34,931 nucleotides of DNA from Labilithrix sp. (lineage in GTDB: Bacteria; Myxococcota; Polyangia; Polyangiales; Polyangiaceae). How positions within the stretch are numbered: position 1 is the stretch's first letter; the number at the start of each line of letters is the position of its first letter. Made by a program: the position numbers and the translations under genes. The stretch spans positions 1 through 34,931 of the forward strand of contig JAQBQL010000265.1 of the NCBI GenBank assembly GCA_028287035.1. Direction: 5' to 3'. This document shows positions 33,545 to 34,931 of this stretch, in pieces. The notes under the pieces are model-generated. The model made no database searches. It had not been told where the DNA came from and saw only the letters and a list, made by a program, of their open reading frames with translations.

Positions 33545-33873
33545 CGCTTCTTCCGCGGGGGCTTCGCGACCGGAAGCGCATCGCGCCACGCCTCGGTGAG
33601 GAGCTCGCGGAGGAGCGTCTCGTCGACGGTCGCGAGATCGACCGCGAGATATCCGAGGCGCGTCCAGCCCCCGAGCGAGAAGAACGTGTCGGGGAGCTCC
33701 GCGAGGAGCGCTTCACGCTGCTCGGCCGGCTGGATGACGAGGTTCACGCGTCGGTCGGCGCCGAGCGTCGCGAAGATCTTCCGCTTCGTGCGAAAGGCCG
33801 CGCGTTCCATGTGAGGAACCTCGCTCACGCCTTCGAGGTCGAGGGCGAGCTTCCGGAACCGTGCGGGCGTCAT
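33541..33873 (-). CDS. MmcQ/YjbR-like protein
   Basis: A 110-residue small protein of the MmcQ/YjbR family, whose fold resembles a double-wing DNA-binding domain but whose role is not settled. Family features seen are RFRKLALDLEGVSEVPHM, the FRTKRKIFATLG hairpin, VNLVIQPAEQREALL and the C-terminal LLTEAWRDALP helix. The basic end PPRKKR may bind nucleic acid. Its stop shares CTAG with the convergent kinase. Confidence 0.85.
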   Translation of the reverse strand: MTPARFRKLALDLEGVSEVPHMERAAFRTKRKIFATLGADRRVNLVIQPAEQREALLAELPDTFFSLGGWTRLGYLAVDLATVDETLLRELLTEAWRDALPVAKPPRKKR

Positions 33874-33914
33874 GTACCGGCAGGATACCCGCCGCGGAGG
33901 GGGCGGCGAGGACC

Positions 33915-34119
33915 GGGATCGTTCGGATCCCTCACGGTCGCCGCGCCGAGCGGCGTGTCCGGCGCGCCGGAAATCGTTCGGATCCCTGCCGGACGCGCCC
34001 CCGACGCGCGGCCTCGGTCCACCGCCCGGCGACAGGGCGGCGATTCAGGGGGGATCCGAACGAATTTCGCCCCCTCGCGCACGTCGCCCGCGCCGAAGAC
34101 CGGCAGGGATCCGAACGAT
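33915..34119. repeat. Large inverted-repeat element with four copies of a 15-bp motif
   Basis: The motif atcgttcggatccct occurs at 33918-33932 and 33973-33987 on the plus strand. It occurs inverted at 34050-34064 (13 of 15 matching) and 34105-34119 (exact). The pairs are each 55 bases apart and the whole set is symmetric about position 34018.5. The two 40-base segments between paired copies also match each other as inverted repeats at about 60%, while the central 62 bases do not. Copy 1 by itself can form a GGGATC/GATCCC hairpin around gttcg. Copies 2 and 4 share 20 bases (atcgttcggatccctgccgg). It lies in the only non-coding stretch over 250 bases in this window. It may be a REPIN/MITE-like element or a dyad regulatory site. 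Confidence 0.75.
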
Positions 34120-34137
34120 CTCACGGCCTCCCGCAGG

Positions 34138-34931
34138 TCACTGCTCGAAGCAGTAGAGGTTCGCGAGGTTGCTGCAGTTCATGACTCCTTGGTCGGTCCA
34201 CCAGGTGCTGTTCGTGACCGCCATGCCGACGCTCGCGTAGGCGCCGGGTACGTAGACGCCGCTCGTCCAGTTGGCGCAGTAGGTGCCCGAGCCGTTGCTT
34301 CCTCTCGCGGTGCCGTCGGCGGCCGTTCCCGTCCAGGGGTATCCGTTGATCGATTCGCCGGCCGGGCCGATCGTGATCGCGACGTCGATGGCAGGCGTGT
34401 AGTTGTTCAAGCCGTCGGTCAGCGTGGCCCACGAGGTCGCAATGCGAACGTTGGTGGTGGTGACGAAGGCGCCGTCCTTCGTGAAGCGTGTGGCGGGGGA
34501 CGCGGAATCGTCGCTCAGCCACGCCTTGAACGTCTTGCTCGCAGGGAGGTCCGCGGCGAGCGCAGCGGCCTGACACTTGGCGTCGGCGCCGGCGAGGCCG
34601 CCGAGGTCGGCGGTCCACGTCTGCGGCGTGATGAAGACGAGCCGGTCGCGCGGCGCAGCGACTCCCGGGGTGCACACGTTGGCGGTGCTCGTCACCTCGG
34701 TGTCCTCGAGCATCCCGCAGTGATCCTCGTCGATGCCGGCGTCGATGCGAGCGCCGCCGAAGGGACACGCCGCGTCCCCGACCGGGAGCGGGGTCACCTT
34801 GATGAGCGCGCTCGCGCCCGCCGGACCGGCGGGACCGGGCTCCCCCGCGGGACCGGGTACGCCCTCGGGGCCCGGTGCGCCCGCAGGGCCCGGTGCGCCC
34901 GCAGGGCCCGGTGCGCCCGCAGGGCCCGGTG
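34138..34931 (-). CDS. Collagen-like protein with C-terminal endostatin-like (DUF1554-type) domain, 5' truncated
   Basis: The frame enters from the right edge, so the N-terminus is missing. The first visible part is 12 uninterrupted Gly-X-Y triplets (GPAGAPGPAGAP and similar, ending GPAGPAGAS). A short Cys-flanked segment follows (CPFGGARIDAGIDEDHCG, then EVTSTANVC), like DUF7151-type segments of Myxococcota lipoproteins. The last 170 or so residues start RLVFITPQTWTADLGGLAGA and include ADAKCQAAALAADLPASKTF and FKAWLSDD, then YCANWTS, MNCSNLANLYCFEQ. The order GxxGADxxCQ...FxAxLS...YCxxW...C...YC matches the endostatin fold, including four Cys in the positions of its two disulphides. It is probably surface-exposed; the function is unknown. 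Confidence 0.78.
   Translation of the reverse strand, partial: PGPAGAPGPAGAPGPAGAPGPEGVPGPAGEPGPAGPAGASALIKVTPLPVGDAACPFGGARIDAGIDEDHCGMLEDTEVTSTANVCTPGVAAPRDRLVFITPQTWTADLGGLAGADAKCQAAALAADLPASKTFKAWLSDDSASPATRFTKDGAFVTTTNVRIATSWATLTDGLNNYTPAIDVAITIGPAGESINGYPWTGTAADGTARGSNGSGTYCANWTSGVYVPGAYASVGMAVTNSTWWTDQGVMNCSNLANLYCFEQ
34870..34931. repeat. Perfect 18-bp tandem repeat in the collagen-like region
   Basis: The unit gcccggtgcgcccgcagg is repeated three times without mismatch (34870-34887, 34888-34905, 34906-34923) and continues as a fourth partial copy to the window edge. On the minus strand it encodes two collagen triplets per unit. Identical units of 18 bases keep the frame, so copy number can change by slippage and lengthen or shorten the stalk. 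Confidence 0.9.

Noticed and set aside
33915..34119. CRISPR reading of the four 15-bp motifs
   Set aside because: Two copies are inverted relative to the others and the inter-copy segments pair with each other, which is not a CRISPR arrangement.

Overview
The window is about 35 kb of very GC-rich DNA (roughly 70% G+C by eye) from a bacterium that is most likely a member of the Myxococcota (Polyangia/Sorangium-like). The reasons are the density of lipoproteins with Asp/Gly/Ala-rich linkers, TPR-PEGA proteins, histidine kinases with ADE/ER coiled-coil N-termini, collagen-like lipoproteins and a very rich set of multiheme cytochromes. Coding density is high: no stretch over about 300 bases lacks a gene, and many neighbours overlap by ATGA, GTGA or TGATG. 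No tRNA, rRNA, CRISPR array, insertion sequence or phage gene was seen. Gene symbols are mostly left blank because assignments rest on motifs read by eye.

Layout. (1) 1-3569: the end of an unknown gene, a TPR/PEGA exported protein, a class I polyphosphate kinase 2, a 44-residue Lys-rich protein, a universal stress protein and a single-domain response regulator. (2) 3679-5953: a histidine kinase and a receiver-kinase hybrid, convergent; the hybrid is translationally coupled to a six-heme lipoprotein. (3) 5950-13967: a multiheme cytochrome region. It holds a 6-heme lipoprotein, a 13-heme CxxCH/CxxxxCH lipoprotein, a 27-heme membrane-anchored cytochrome, a 13-heme lipoprotein, a probable outer-membrane beta-barrel, a NapC/NirT-type tetraheme quinol oxidase and a two-helix membrane protein. 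Together these encode about 63 haem sites. (4) 13872-15416: two Cys-rich lipoproteins. (5) 15548-20200: a coupled operon for a diheme lipoprotein, the [2Fe-2S] and molybdopterin subunits of an isoquinoline 1-oxidoreductase-like enzyme, and a methyltransferase. (6) 20157-25493: a histidine kinase and a run of small lipoproteins, membrane and hypothetical proteins. (7) 25519-33544: a second signalling island with a PAS/Cys4 protein, a response regulator, a six-PAS hybrid kinase, a GAF-GGDEF diguanylate cyclase and a GAF hybrid kinase. (8) 33541-34931: a YjbR/MmcQ-like protein, a 264-bp non-coding gap holding a large inverted-repeat element, and the 3' part of a collagen-like protein ending in an endostatin-like domain.

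How it works together (inference). Region 3 reads as a full electron path. A NapC-like protein would take electrons from the quinol pool, a 27-heme protein would carry them across the periplasm, and a 13-heme lipoprotein with a beta-barrel would pass the outer membrane. Further heme lipoproteins could act as terminal partners, and a two-component hybrid is built into one of the transcription units. This resembles porin-cytochrome conduits of extracellular electron transfer in Shewanella and Geobacter, but the gene set and heme counts do not match one I recognise. The second item that stands out is the collagen-like plus endostatin-like protein at the right edge, which resembles the layout of animal collagen XV/XVIII.
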